From the NCBI RefSeq assembly GCF_000745315.1, contig NZ_JQNQ01000001.1:1736001-1800000 (forward strand): a DNA stretch of 64,000 nt, read 5' to 3'. Within the stretch, counting starts at the first letter, position 1; each line of letters starts with the position of its first letter. The notes beneath the pieces are model-generated. The model did no database searches. It was given only the letters and a program-made list of their open reading frames with translations, and had not been told where the DNA came from. The DNA is from Salegentibacter sp. Hel_I_6 (lineage in GTDB: Bacteria > Bacteroidota > Bacteroidia > Flavobacteriales > Flavobacteriaceae). Made by a program: the position numbers and the translations under genes. Shown here piece by piece: positions 9,277-17,515 of the stretch.

Positions 9277-9753
9277 TTGAAAGAACCCCAGAAATCCTAT
9301 ACCGTCAAAGAAGCCACCATAAAATTGATGCAATTCTGTGCATATCGCGACCGCTGCCATAAAGAAGTTGAAGAAAAACTTCGGGAAATGAATATGATTA
9401 CAGCCGCCCAGGAGCAGATTATTATGGAATTAATGCAGGAAGATTTTTTGAATGAAGAACGTTACGCGCGTAGTTTTGTAAGAGGGAAATTCAGGATAAA
9501 AAAATGGGGAAAAATAAAGATCAAACAGGAATTGAAATTTAAAGAGATTTCTACTCCAATAATCAACCTCGCCCTTACCGAAATAGATGAGCAGAAATAT
9601 ATCGCTACAATTTACGAGATAGCTGAAAAGAAACTGAAGCTCTTAAAAGAACCCGATAAATTTAAGAAGAAAAAGAAATTAGCCGATTTCCTGCTTCGGA
9701 AGGGCTATGAGAGTAGTTTGGTATACGAAGCAACAAACGAGTTCTTAGAGTGA
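9277..9753 (+). CDS. recX: Regulatory protein RecX
   Basis: A 158-residue RecX, which binds RecA filaments and limits recombinase activity. It has the three helical repeats of the family; typical sequences are CAYRDRCHKEVEEKLREM in the first and DFLNEERYARSFVRGKFRIKKWG in the second. The start is taken as TTG at 9277, because it puts the protein in register with family members (KSYTVKEA) and sits at the right distance from a promoter; the first ATG (9328 area) would remove part of the first repeat. It is transcribed apart from rng. Confidence 0.9.
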   Translation: MKEPQKSYTVKEATIKLMQFCAYRDRCHKEVEEKLREMNMITAAQEQIIMELMQEDFLNEERYARSFVRGKFRIKKWGKIKIKQELKFKEISTPIINLALTEIDEQKYIATIYEIAEKKLKLLKEPDKFKKKKKLADFLLRKGYESSLVYEATNEFLE

Positions 9754-9994
9754 TTCTTAAAAGCCTACAAACCGTTCAGACTCTCCATCGCTAATGAAGG
9801 AACGAGCGCGGCGATCTTTTGTGGGGAAGGTGAAGAGTGAAAAGTTAACGCTCCATCACTTCGAGTGGCTCGACGTGAGTCGGATGACACTTAAAATATT
9901 CGTGAATTCGTGGCTACTAGGCACACAACCATAAATGCTACATAGAAAAAGAGATTTTCACCTCGCTTAAAACTGGAAATGAACTCTAATTTAC
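9754..9994. other. Intergenic gap with decayed repeat-like sequence
   Basis: No open frame or RNA gene is seen. At about 9850-9892 is a GC-richer stretch with GAGTGGCTCGACGTGAGTC, and at 9899-9913 the phrase TTCGTGAATTCGTGG, both resembling dispersed intergenic repeats I associate with flavobacterial genomes. No intact hairpin terminator is evident between these convergent genes. Confidence 0.4.
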
Positions 9995-10876
9995 TTAAAC
10001 CTTATTCTTCTTATGCGTACGTTCAATTGCCTGTGCATTTTTATAATCTATCCACTTCTGTCCCTTTAGTTTACGCATATAGTTATCAAAATTACGCATC
10101 ACCACCAGGTTATAAACTGCTTTAGAAAAATTGGTAAGCGTTCTAGGCGTAGCCCTTAAGCTCATAGAAAAACCTGGAGTTAAGTAGGTCATTTGGTGCC
10201 AGTAACCTTCGGGCATATATAAAGCTTCCCCGTGGTTTAATTCAGTTGCATAACCTTTTGCCTTTTTAAGTACCGGGAATTTTTCAAAATCGGGATTATT
10301 AAAATCTATATCTTCCCGGGAAATAAGAGCGTGTGGCACCTTATATAAGTATTTACTTTCTGAAGGCGGATAAATTATACAACGTTTTTTTCCGTGGAAA
10401 TGAAAATGAAGAATATTAGCAAAATCAATATCGTAATGCATAAAGACTTTAGAATTCTCCCCGCCAAAAAATAAAGTTGGCAACTGTTTTATAAATCTAA
10501 GCCCAAGATTTGGAAACCTGAAATCCTTCTGCAAAACCGGCACTTCTTTAAGTAAATGATAAAGAAAAATTCTATAATTAGTAGGTTTAGATTTTAGCAA
10601 ATCTATATAATCTGCCATTTTCATCTCTGTATGGGGCTCGTTGAATTTCTGCTTTGAAGTGATAGGCCTATCGTCATAAAGCGGCACAACCTTCTCTCCT
10701 GCCACTGTTTTAATATAATCTAAATCCCATTTTTGCGTAGCCGGCCAATCGTCTATCAAATGCTCAATAACCACAGGCTTCTGTGGCCGAACATACTGCT
10801 CCAAAAAATCTTTTTTAGAAACATTTTTAAGCCTTGGTATAGACTCTAAGTGTAATCTTTCTCCGTTCTCCATCAT
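9995..10876 (-). CDS. JmjC/cupin-8 domain protein (second paralogue)
   Basis: A 293-residue cupin-like protein of the JmjC/FIH type, expected to be an Fe(II)/2-oxoglutarate hydroxylase. The metal triad is visible as His147 and Asp149 (MHYDID) and His227 (EGYWHQM). Its start ATG overlaps the TGA of the preceding paralogue by 4 bases (ATGA), so the two are translationally coupled. The two proteins share the same layout: KPVV near residue 34, DWPAT, VPLYD, GGE, and HGEALY before the last histidine. They trail the biotin operon. Substrate unknown; a protein or ribosomal target is a guess from the family. Confidence 0.82.
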   Translation of the reverse strand: MMENGERLHLESIPRLKNVSKKDFLEQYVRPQKPVVIEHLIDDWPATQKWDLDYIKTVAGEKVVPLYDDRPITSKQKFNEPHTEMKMADYIDLLKSKPTNYRIFLYHLLKEVPVLQKDFRFPNLGLRFIKQLPTLFFGGENSKVFMHYDIDFANILHFHFHGKKRCIIYPPSESKYLYKVPHALISREDIDFNNPDFEKFPVLKKAKGYATELNHGEALYMPEGYWHQMTYLTPGFSMSLRATPRTLTNFSKAVYNLVVMRNFDNYMRKLKGQKWIDYKNAQAIERTHKKNKV

Positions 10877-11742
10877 TCAATTCCAGCACTTCTATGCGTA
10901 TTTTCAATTGCTTTTTTGTTCTTGTAATCTATCCAATCCTGCCCCTTAATCTTGCGCATTAGATTATCGTAATTCCGTGTAATAATAAGGCTTTTTAGCA
11001 CCTCTGCAATGCGCCCGGGCTTTTGCGGCAGCGACCTTAACGTCATTGATAAACTCGCGGTTTCATATTTAATAAAATGCCACCATTTACTGGGAATATA
11101 TAAAGCCTCCCCATGTTTCAACCTTGTTTCAAAGCCTTTTGCTTTGGCCAGTGCTGGATATTTCTCAAAATTTGGATTATCCATATTAATTATCTCCATA
11201 CTCACTATGGAATGCGGCACATGATACAAAAATTTAGTTTCTGAAGGCGGATAAAGAATCACTCTTTTTTCGCCTACAAAATTGAAATGAAAATTATTAG
11301 CAAGATCCATATCATAATGCATCACCACGCTACTACCCTCACCCCCAACAAATAAAACTGGTAACTTTTTAAAGAATTTTACACCAAGATCGGGATACTT
11401 AAAATCATCTATTAACTCCGGACAGTTTTGCAGTAGGTTAAAGAAAAACATCCTAAGATCTGTAGGTCCTTTTTCAAGAATATCTATGTATTCCCGCATA
11501 GGAATTTTCTTTGCCGGGCCATGAGAACTCTGCCTGCCTTTTGCCGGTTTCCCATCATAAAGCGGCACTACAACATCCCCGGCTTTTTTCCTGAAATAAT
11601 CAAAATCCCATTTTTTTGTTGCTGGCCAGTCGGCAGAAAGTTCTTCAAAAACAACCGGTTTTTCAGGCATAAAATAGTCTTTCAAAAAGTCTTCTTTTGA
11701 AAGGTTTTTAACCCGCGGTATGTCTTGCAGATCCAGTTTCAA
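10873..11742 (-). CDS. JmjC/cupin-8 domain protein (first paralogue)
   Basis: A 289-residue relative of the protein encoded just downstream, with the metal triad His142, Asp144 (MHYDMD) and His222 (KWWHFI), and the strand GEKRVILYPPSE that in FIH-like enzymes carries a 2-oxoglutarate-contacting residue. It starts 13 bases after the bioB stop, so it is likely in the same transcript. Side-by-side paralogues suggest a recent duplication with divergent substrates or a heterodimer; neither is shown by sequence. Confidence 0.82.
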   Translation of the reverse strand: MKLDLQDIPRVKNLSKEDFLKDYFMPEKPVVFEELSADWPATKKWDFDYFRKKAGDVVVPLYDGKPAKGRQSSHGPAKKIPMREYIDILEKGPTDLRMFFFNLLQNCPELIDDFKYPDLGVKFFKKLPVLFVGGEGSSVVMHYDMDLANNFHFNFVGEKRVILYPPSETKFLYHVPHSIVSMEIINMDNPNFEKYPALAKAKGFETRLKHGEALYIPSKWWHFIKYETASLSMTLRSLPQKPGRIAEVLKSLIITRNYDNLMRKIKGQDWIDYKNKKAIENTHRSAGIE

Positions 11743-11755
11743 TATTTTTAAATTT

Positions 11756-12847
11756 TTAAGCCTTGGCTTTCGATTTTTGTTGCGCTTCTAAATTACGCTC
11801 TATCTTATGCCCGGGTCTTGACCATTTTGGTTTTTCTCCTAAATTCTGATATTGAGATTCTTCAGCTGAAACACTTTTAGGCTGCTCTTTTTTCTCAAAT
11901 GCTTTTTGTGGATTCAAACCTAAAGATCTAAATAATTCCATATCCTCGTTTACATCGGGATTTGGAGTGGTTAGTAATTTATCACCGGCAAAGATAGAAT
12001 TTGCTCCGGCAAAGAAACACATCGCCTGCCCTTCCCTACTCATTTGAGTTCTTCCGGCAGAAAGTCTCACCTGGGTTTCAGGCATTACAATTCTGGCAGT
12101 AGCAACCATTCTTACCATTTCCCAGATAGAAACCGGTTCTTGCTCTTCCATTGGCGTTCCTTCAACAGGAACCAAAGCATTAATTGGCACCGATTCCGGC
12201 TGCGGACTCAAAGTAGACAAAGCTACAAGCATTCCTGCCCTGTCATCTGCACTTTCTCCCATTCCTATAATTCCTCCGCTACAAACCGTAACATTGGTTT
12301 TTCTCACGTTACCGATGGTATCCAGTCTATCCTGGTAACCGCGGGTAGAAATTACTTCTTTATAATATTCTTCTGAAGAATCTAAATTATGGTTGTAAGC
12401 ATACAAACCGGCTTCAGCTAGTCGCTGTGCCTGGTTTTCGGTAATCATTCCCAGCGTACAGCAAACTTCCATATCCAGTTTATTAATGGTTCTTACCATT
12501 TCCAAAACCGAATCGAACTCTTTACCGTCCTTTACGTTTCTCCAGGCTGCACCCATACACACTCGTGAACTTCCCGACTCTTTAGCACGTAGCGCCTGGG
12601 CTTTCACTTGGTTTACGCTCATAAGGTCGTTTCCTTCAACATTGGTATGATATCTTGCTGCCTGTGGGCAATATCCGCAATCTTCCGGGCAACCGCCGGT
12701 TTTAATAGAAAGTAAAGTTGAAACCTGAACGGTGTTAGGATCGTGATTTTTCCTATGCACAGTGGCCGCTTCGTAAAGCAACTCCATTAAAGGTTTATTA
12801 TATATCTCGAGAATTTCTTCTTTTGTCCAGTTATGTCTTGTGGCCAT
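11756..12847 (-). CDS. bioB: Biotin synthase BioB
   Basis: A radical-SAM enzyme that inserts sulfur into dethiobiotin, the last step of biotin synthesis. The CxxxCxxC cluster motif is Cys53, Cys57 and Cys60 (GGCPEDCGYC), and the YNHNLDSSEEYY and AGRTQMS sequences of the family are present. I choose the ATG at 12847 (MATRHNWTKEE, 363 residues) over a TTG 21 bases upstream. About 30 residues past the usual end form a charged tail (GHKIERNLEAQQKSKAKA), as in other flavobacteria. It is separated from the other bio genes by the ketoacyl synthase and SET genes but lies in the same direction. Confidence 0.96.
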   Translation of the reverse strand: MATRHNWTKEEILEIYNKPLMELLYEAATVHRKNHDPNTVQVSTLLSIKTGGCPEDCGYCPQAARYHTNVEGNDLMSVNQVKAQALRAKESGSSRVCMGAAWRNVKDGKEFDSVLEMVRTINKLDMEVCCTLGMITENQAQRLAEAGLYAYNHNLDSSEEYYKEVISTRGYQDRLDTIGNVRKTNVTVCSGGIIGMGESADDRAGMLVALSTLSPQPESVPINALVPVEGTPMEEQEPVSIWEMVRMVATARIVMPETQVRLSAGRTQMSREGQAMCFFAGANSIFAGDKLLTTPNPDVNEDMELFRSLGLNPQKAFEKKEQPKSVSAEESQYQNLGEKPKWSRPGHKIERNLEAQQKSKAKA

Positions 12848-12925
12848 AAAAAATAGATTTGAAATCAAAAATAAATAAAACTGCGCTTTAATAGGCCTTC
12901 CGCTAGGAAAGTTTTCAAAGCTTTC

Positions 12926-14092
12926 TTAATTATATTGTTTTCGGCTTATTAAAATAGAAACTGCGTTCCCACCAAAGCCTACGGCATTTACCAATATATT
13001 TTCCAATTTTGAAGGTGATTTACTAATTTCTGAAAAAGGCACTTCAATAAATTCCTGATGCTGAAGCATTAAAATCGCCAGTTCTAAATTTAGAATTCCT
13101 GAAGCTGCAAACGTATGTCCCAGTTTCCATTTATTACTGGTCATTGCGGGAGTATTTTTACCGAATACAGCTTTTATCGCGTTTACTTCAGAAAGGTCTC
13201 CTTTTAGGGTTCCCGGCGCGTGCATCACTACCGCATCAATTTCTGAAAGTTCCTTCTCTCCAATTGCCATTTTCATCGCCTTCTGTAAAGATTCTCCTTT
13301 TTCTGAAATTGACACACTATGTTTTAAAGTTTCGGTCGCGTAGCCAAATCCTGTAATTTTAGCAATTGCTTTTTCTGAATTTTCTTTTTGAAGCGCCAAT
13401 ATTCCGGAAGCTTCTCCAAGAATCATCGAATTTCTCTTTTTCTCCATATCCAAAGCGCGACACGGAAAATCAAGATCTTCTGAAGCATAGATCTTCATCG
13501 CTTTCATTTGGGCAATCGTAAAGGGGGTTAATGCAGCTTCACTTCCACCGGCAAGAAACTTATCAGCAAAGCCGGCCTGCATCCAGGCAATTGCATTTAT
13601 TACTGAATGTAAACCTGTAGAACAGGTTACGCTATGAGAAAATTCCGGTCCTTCTGTTTGGAGATCTTGCGAAACCCAGGAAGAAATATTTCCTAAAGTA
13701 GTAGAAGGCGAAGCCTGTGTAGCGGCTTTTCCGGTTTCTACAAACTCTTTATGGTATTGTTCAAACAATCCGGTGGCACCACGAGAGCTGCCAATATTTA
13801 TTCCGATATTTTTCTCGCTTTTCCAGCCGGCTTCTTTTATAGCTTTTTTGGCTGAAAAAATTGCAAATAAAACCGAATCATCAAGTTTTCTATAATTGGA
13901 GTTTTCCTTGCGCAGTGACTCTATAGCAGCTCGAACTTTCTTTGGCAAAAAAGCAGCAAAAGCTTCGGTTTCATCAAACTGATGTTTGGAAATAAAATGT
14001 TTCGGATTTCTATAATTTTCCCATATTTCTGCAGAAGATTGGCCAATTGCAGAAATAGAACCAAGTGAAGATATAAATACCGGTGATTTCAA
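12926..14092 (-). CDS. Beta-ketoacyl synthase in the biotin operon
   Basis: A 388-residue KAS I/II-type condensing enzyme. The catalytic Cys-His-His triad is intact: Cys157 (TCSTGLHS), His291 (VVMHAPGT, where FabF has HGTGT) and His326 (KLGHTFAASG). It is somewhat shorter than FabF. The start is TTG at 14092 (MKSPVFISSLGSISAIG), which aligns with the family's N-terminus. Position between bioA/SET and bioB suggests a dedicated role in making the pimeloyl precursor, because no bioC or bioH is nearby; this is inference. It could instead be a general fatty-acid or polyketide-type synthase. Confidence 0.85.
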   Translation of the reverse strand: MKSPVFISSLGSISAIGQSSAEIWENYRNPKHFISKHQFDETEAFAAFLPKKVRAAIESLRKENSNYRKLDDSVLFAIFSAKKAIKEAGWKSEKNIGINIGSSRGATGLFEQYHKEFVETGKAATQASPSTTLGNISSWVSQDLQTEGPEFSHSVTCSTGLHSVINAIAWMQAGFADKFLAGGSEAALTPFTIAQMKAMKIYASEDLDFPCRALDMEKKRNSMILGEASGILALQKENSEKAIAKITGFGYATETLKHSVSISEKGESLQKAMKMAIGEKELSEIDAVVMHAPGTLKGDLSEVNAIKAVFGKNTPAMTSNKWKLGHTFAASGILNLELAILMLQHQEFIEVPFSEISKSPSKLENILVNAVGFGGNAVSILISRKQYN

Positions 14093-14183
14093 AAGCGATT
14101 AATTTTTCCGCAAAAATACGGTCTGCTGAATCAACCGCTAAATATTTTTAATAAAAAAGAAATGAAGATAATGAATCAGAAAT

Positions 14184-14257
14184 CCTGCAAGGTTTGAACA
14201 ACCTTGCAGGTATTTTATTATTTTTCAAACCTACGAGGTATAAAAAAACCTCGCAGG
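14184..14257. repeat. Two adjacent hairpins between the SET and ketoacyl synthase genes
   Basis: The first is a perfect 11-bp inverted repeat (CCTGCAAGGTT 14184-14194, AACCTTGCAGG 14200-14210, loop TGAAC). The second is a 10-bp inverted repeat with one mismatch (14230-14239 and 14248-14257). The two hairpins share related arms (CCTNCNAGGT), suggesting copies of one dispersed element. They lie inside the presumed operon. Confidence 0.7.
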
Positions 14258-14290
14258 AAGGATAATGGCCTAAACATAGAGACAACAAGC

Positions 14291-14875
14291 TTACCGCTGG
14301 TAATAAAGATTTAAAATAGAATCCATTTCTTTTTCACCTAATAGGATCTTTTGTAATTCTAATTGAATTCCTTCAGAAACAAGATCAATAAGTGGTTGAT
14401 AAACTTTTTCGAATTTCTGAATAGATTTTTGCAAAATCCCGTCCCATTCTTTGTGATAATTTACCAAATCGTCTGGATAAACCTTGGTTCTGGATGTTTT
14501 TTCCTTGTGCGGTTCAAAAGCTTCATCAAGATTCAAGTATCCATAATCATCGGTTAGCTCTTCGCCAACTTGAATATCCCTTACCGCAATTTCAAAACCG
14601 TAGGCTGTGGAAAAGCAGTTAGAATTAAAACTATGGTTTACATATTTCGCCAAATCCCAACAAAGCACCAGGTCCCCAAACCGATTTCGAAAAGCATACT
14701 TTTCTAACATCTGCGCACTTTTAGGATGTAATTTTTCTACCTGGGACGTATAAAAAACGTGATCTAAATCATCCTGCACCCAGGTAATAGTACCTTCAGG
14801 AATAAACTTGGTGGCAACAACGCCATATCCCACCTTTTCGTTAATAAAGCGCAACTCAGTATCTGGATGCATCAT
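14291..14875 (-). CDS. SET domain protein
   Basis: A 194-residue protein with a compact SET domain: GYGVVATKFIPEGT (residues 16-29), the pseudoknot elements NHSFNSNC (80-87) and ELTDDYGY (106-113) with the catalytic-type Tyr. SET proteins transfer methyl groups from SAM to lysines. No post-SET zinc cluster is seen; the C-terminal 80 residues are helical. It lies 67 bases downstream of bioA in the biotin operon. Why a methyltransferase is there is unknown; bacterial SET proteins can act on ribosomal or other proteins. Confidence 0.82.
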   Translation of the reverse strand: MMHPDTELRFINEKVGYGVVATKFIPEGTITWVQDDLDHVFYTSQVEKLHPKSAQMLEKYAFRNRFGDLVLCWDLAKYVNHSFNSNCFSTAYGFEIAVRDIQVGEELTDDYGYLNLDEAFEPHKEKTSRTKVYPDDLVNYHKEWDGILQKSIQKFEKVYQPLIDLVSEGIQLELQKILLGEKEMDSILNLYYQR

Positions 14876-14942
14876 AATCGCAAAATTTTAATTCTAATGT
14901 AAACAATTAAAGCTTTGCTTTTAAGCTGTTTATAGGTTATGC

Positions 14943-16208
14943 CTAAAATTTATTAAGTAAATCTTCAATTACCTGGTAGATTTTATCCAATTCTGGTTTG
15001 GAAATAGTAAAAGGTGCTAAAATATAAATGGTGTTTCCGAGTGGTCTAAGAAAAACGCCATGGTCCATAAAATGTTTAAAAAGCTGGTTTCTAAGATTAC
15101 CGTAGCGCTCCATTTTCACATTGAGATCAAAAGCATAAATAACGCCCAGCTGCCGGCGATTGGTAACTTTTGGATGATCTTTTATTCTTTCATCAAAAGC
15201 CTGGTGATATTTAATTATCGCTTTTATTTTTTGCTGAATTTCTTTGGAAACCAATAATTCTATTCCCGCGATTGCCGCAACACAAGCAGGTGGGTTTGCA
15301 GAATAGGTATGCCCGTGGAACAGGCCTTTAGAAATATCTTCGTCATAAAAGGCATCGTAGATTTTTTGCGAACAGGTAGTTAAACCCATAGGTAGCAAAC
15401 CGGCAGTTAAGGCTTTAGAAAGGCACATCACATCTGGTTTGGTTTTTATGTAATCTGAAGCAAAATTTTTCCCGGTTTTTCCAAAGCCGGTCATTACTTC
15501 ATCGGCCACGCAAACAATGTCATGCTCTTTGCAAACTTTCAGGATTTCATTCAAGCCAGCAGCATCGTGCATTTTCATTGCCGCAGCGCCCTGCACTAAG
15601 GGCTCGTATATAAATCCTGCAATATTGTTTCCTGAAATTAACCTTTTGAGTTGCGAAATTACTTCTGAATTATTCTCACCAAGTGGCACCGGAATTCGTA
15701 AAACTTCAATAAAATGTTCTTCAAAAGCGCCATTATAAACTGAAAGCCCGGAAACCGACATGGCGCCAAAAGTATCACCGTGAAAACCTTCTTCAAAAGC
15801 TAACATCACATTACGATTATTGCCCTGGTTGTGATGATACTGCAAAGCCATTTTTATTCCAATCTCGGTGGCCGTGGAACCATTATCATTAAAGAACAAT
15901 TTCTGCTGATTTTCCGGTAAAATCTTAATTAATTCTTCAGAAAGTTTTACCGCAGGTTCGTGGGTAAATCCGCTAAAAACCACCTGGTCCAGGTTTTGCA
16001 TTTGAGCTGCGACTTTGCCGGTAATATATTCATTGCAGTGCCCATACATTGCCGTGTACCAGGAAGCGATTCCGTCTATATATTCACTGCCATCTTCAGC
16101 GTAAAGAATACTGCCTTTTGCTTTTACAATAGGTAAAGCTTCCGGAGAAATTTTGTGCTGGGTTAGCGGATGCCAAAGGTGTTTTTGATCTCGGGTAACT
16201 AAGTTCAT
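14943..16208 (-). CDS. bioA: Adenosylmethionine-8-amino-7-oxononanoate aminotransferase BioA
   Basis: A PLP aminotransferase that makes 7,8-diaminopelargonic acid with SAM as amino donor. The 421-residue protein has the N-terminal HLWHPLTQ substrate motif, the cofactor aspartate Asp236 (VADEVMTGFGKTG) and the Schiff-base Lys265 (LSKALTAG). It follows bioD in the operon after a 161-base gap that holds two hairpins. Confidence 0.96.
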   Translation of the reverse strand: MNLVTRDQKHLWHPLTQHKISPEALPIVKAKGSILYAEDGSEYIDGIASWYTAMYGHCNEYITGKVAAQMQNLDQVVFSGFTHEPAVKLSEELIKILPENQQKLFFNDNGSTATEIGIKMALQYHHNQGNNRNVMLAFEEGFHGDTFGAMSVSGLSVYNGAFEEHFIEVLRIPVPLGENNSEVISQLKRLISGNNIAGFIYEPLVQGAAAMKMHDAAGLNEILKVCKEHDIVCVADEVMTGFGKTGKNFASDYIKTKPDVMCLSKALTAGLLPMGLTTCSQKIYDAFYDEDISKGLFHGHTYSANPPACVAAIAGIELLVSKEIQQKIKAIIKYHQAFDERIKDHPKVTNRRQLGVIYAFDLNVKMERYGNLRNQLFKHFMDHGVFLRPLGNTIYILAPFTISKPELDKIYQVIEDLLNKF

Positions 16209-16253
16209 AATTTATATACTCAGAAGGTTGTCTCGAAAATTTTTTAAAACGTC

Positions 16254-16324
16254 ATTCTGAATTTAATTCAGAATCTAAGATTTGGATATACAAAATATGT
16301 TAGAAGCTGAAACAAGTTCAGCTT
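16254..16324. repeat. Two hairpins between bioD and bioA
   Basis: ATTCTGAA-TTTAA-TTCAGAAT (16254-16274) preceded by GTC, and AAGCTGAA-ACAAG-TTCAGCTT (16304-16324) followed by GAC. Both have 8-bp perfect stems and 5-base loops. The second is a member of a hairpin family also found at 38099-38169 and 63685-63708. The first resembles a dispersed flavobacterial element I recall as beginning GTCATTCTGAA. Confidence 0.75.
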
Positions 16325-16369
16325 GACTAAAGATTTAAAAACAGCCTCAACGTTTAATTGATTTTTATT

Positions 16370-16987
16370 CTATTTCAGTTTTTCTCTAAATAGTTCAGCG
16401 TATTCTTTGATCACGTTTTGATCAAAATAAGGTTCCTGTTCTATTCTTCCAAGAACCGTCACACCGCCCATTTTTTGAATAATCGATTCAGTAGATTTGT
16501 TTTCTTCGCCCGAAAAAATTATTCCGAAGCAATTTAAGCCGCGAGATTTTAAAGCTTCTATAGTTAATAAAGTATGATTGATGCTTCCCAAATAATGGCG
16601 GGAAACCAGGATGATGCGATCTTCGGGCTGCATTAAATCGGCTATAGTTTCTTTATCGCTAATAGGAACCAGTAAACCACCGGCGCCTTCAATTACCAAA
16701 CTATTTTCGCCCTTTGGACGTTTTATTTTTTTTGAAGTAATTTTTACTTCATCAATTTCAGCCGCTGCGTGCGGGCTCATGGGCGTTTTTAAGGCAAAGC
16801 TATTTTTATGAAAAACAGTTTTATCGTTAGAAACTAATCTTTCTACTTTATGGCTATCAGAATTATCAAGATCGCCGGCCTGGATAGGTTTCCAGTAATC
16901 TGCCTCTAAGGCTTCCGTTAAGATTGCTGAAGCTACTGTTTTTCCAACTTCAGTACCAATACCGGTAATAAAATAAGTATTTTTCAT
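16370..16987 (-). CDS. bioD: Dethiobiotin synthetase BioD
   Basis: An ATP-dependent carboxylase that closes the ureido ring of biotin. The 205-residue protein has the P-loop GIGTEVGKT (9-17), followed by KPIQAGDLDNSDS, and EGAGGLLVPI for the substrate pocket. It lies between a DUF2007 gene and bioA. Confidence 0.95.
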   Translation of the reverse strand: MKNTYFITGIGTEVGKTVASAILTEALEADYWKPIQAGDLDNSDSHKVERLVSNDKTVFHKNSFALKTPMSPHAAAEIDEVKITSKKIKRPKGENSLVIEGAGGLLVPISDKETIADLMQPEDRIILVSRHYLGSINHTLLTIEALKSRGLNCFGIIFSGEENKSTESIIQKMGGVTVLGRIEQEPYFDQNVIKEYAELFREKLK

Positions 16988-17012
16988 TTATTTATAAATT
17001 CTTCTATGCTGG

Positions 17013-17423
17013 TCATTTTAAAGTAAATTTCTCCTCACAATTTTCACAATGATAATCGTACTTGTAATGAATTGGTAGGGCGAAGGTGAGAAATGAAAAC
17101 AAAAAAGCAAAGAAAGAACGCACATCTTTAATATGCGTGTAAACTTTTACGCGAGTACTGTCACAGTTGGGACAAACTACTCTTTCACCTTTGTCATCAA
17201 GAGAATAATCGTGAATTTCACTTAAAATTGCACGGGCTCTTTCCTCATCATCAGCATAAACGTTTAATTTTATGCCACCAATCGCCTGACTTACCAAAGG
17301 ATCGGTATCAATAAGAACCTGGTCTGCTAGAAATACCTCTATACCTTCAGATTGTAATTTCCCTTTTACAATTTGAGCTTCAGAAGAATACTGAAACCTG
17401 GCTATGTTTACAAAAGTGCTCAT
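17013..17423 (-). CDS. DUF2007 protein with zinc ribbon
   Basis: The first 70 residues form a DUF2007 (putative signal-transducing) domain: VNIARFQYSSEAQIVKGKLQ and a GGIKLNVYADDEERARAIL end. A zinc-ribbon-like part follows (CPNC and CENC pairs) with a hydrophobic stretch (VRSFFAFLFSFLTFALPI) between the cysteine pairs, so it may touch the membrane. I choose ATG at 17423 (MSTFVNIARF, 136 residues); the frame extends 22 residues upstream without family similarity. It sits between bioF and bioD, but the family is not known to act in biotin synthesis. Confidence 0.78.
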   Translation of the reverse strand: MSTFVNIARFQYSSEAQIVKGKLQSEGIEVFLADQVLIDTDPLVSQAIGGIKLNVYADDEERARAILSEIHDYSLDDKGERVVCPNCDSTRVKVYTHIKDVRSFFAFLFSFLTFALPIHYKYDYHCENCEEKFTLK

Positions 17424-17515
17424 GTGTTTATATATTTTTATCCCAAACCGAAAATTAATCAATGTCTTACCTACTCCTGTTACAGCCAATTTTTGGGTCA
17501 GGTATCACCCCGGTT

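Noticed and set aside
9754..9994. tRNA or small RNA gene in the gap after recX
   Set aside because: No cloverleaf could be drawn; the GC-richer part resembles a decayed repeat.
12044..12376. 110-residue frame antisense to bioB
   Set aside because: Ser/His-rich shadow of a conserved gene without start context.
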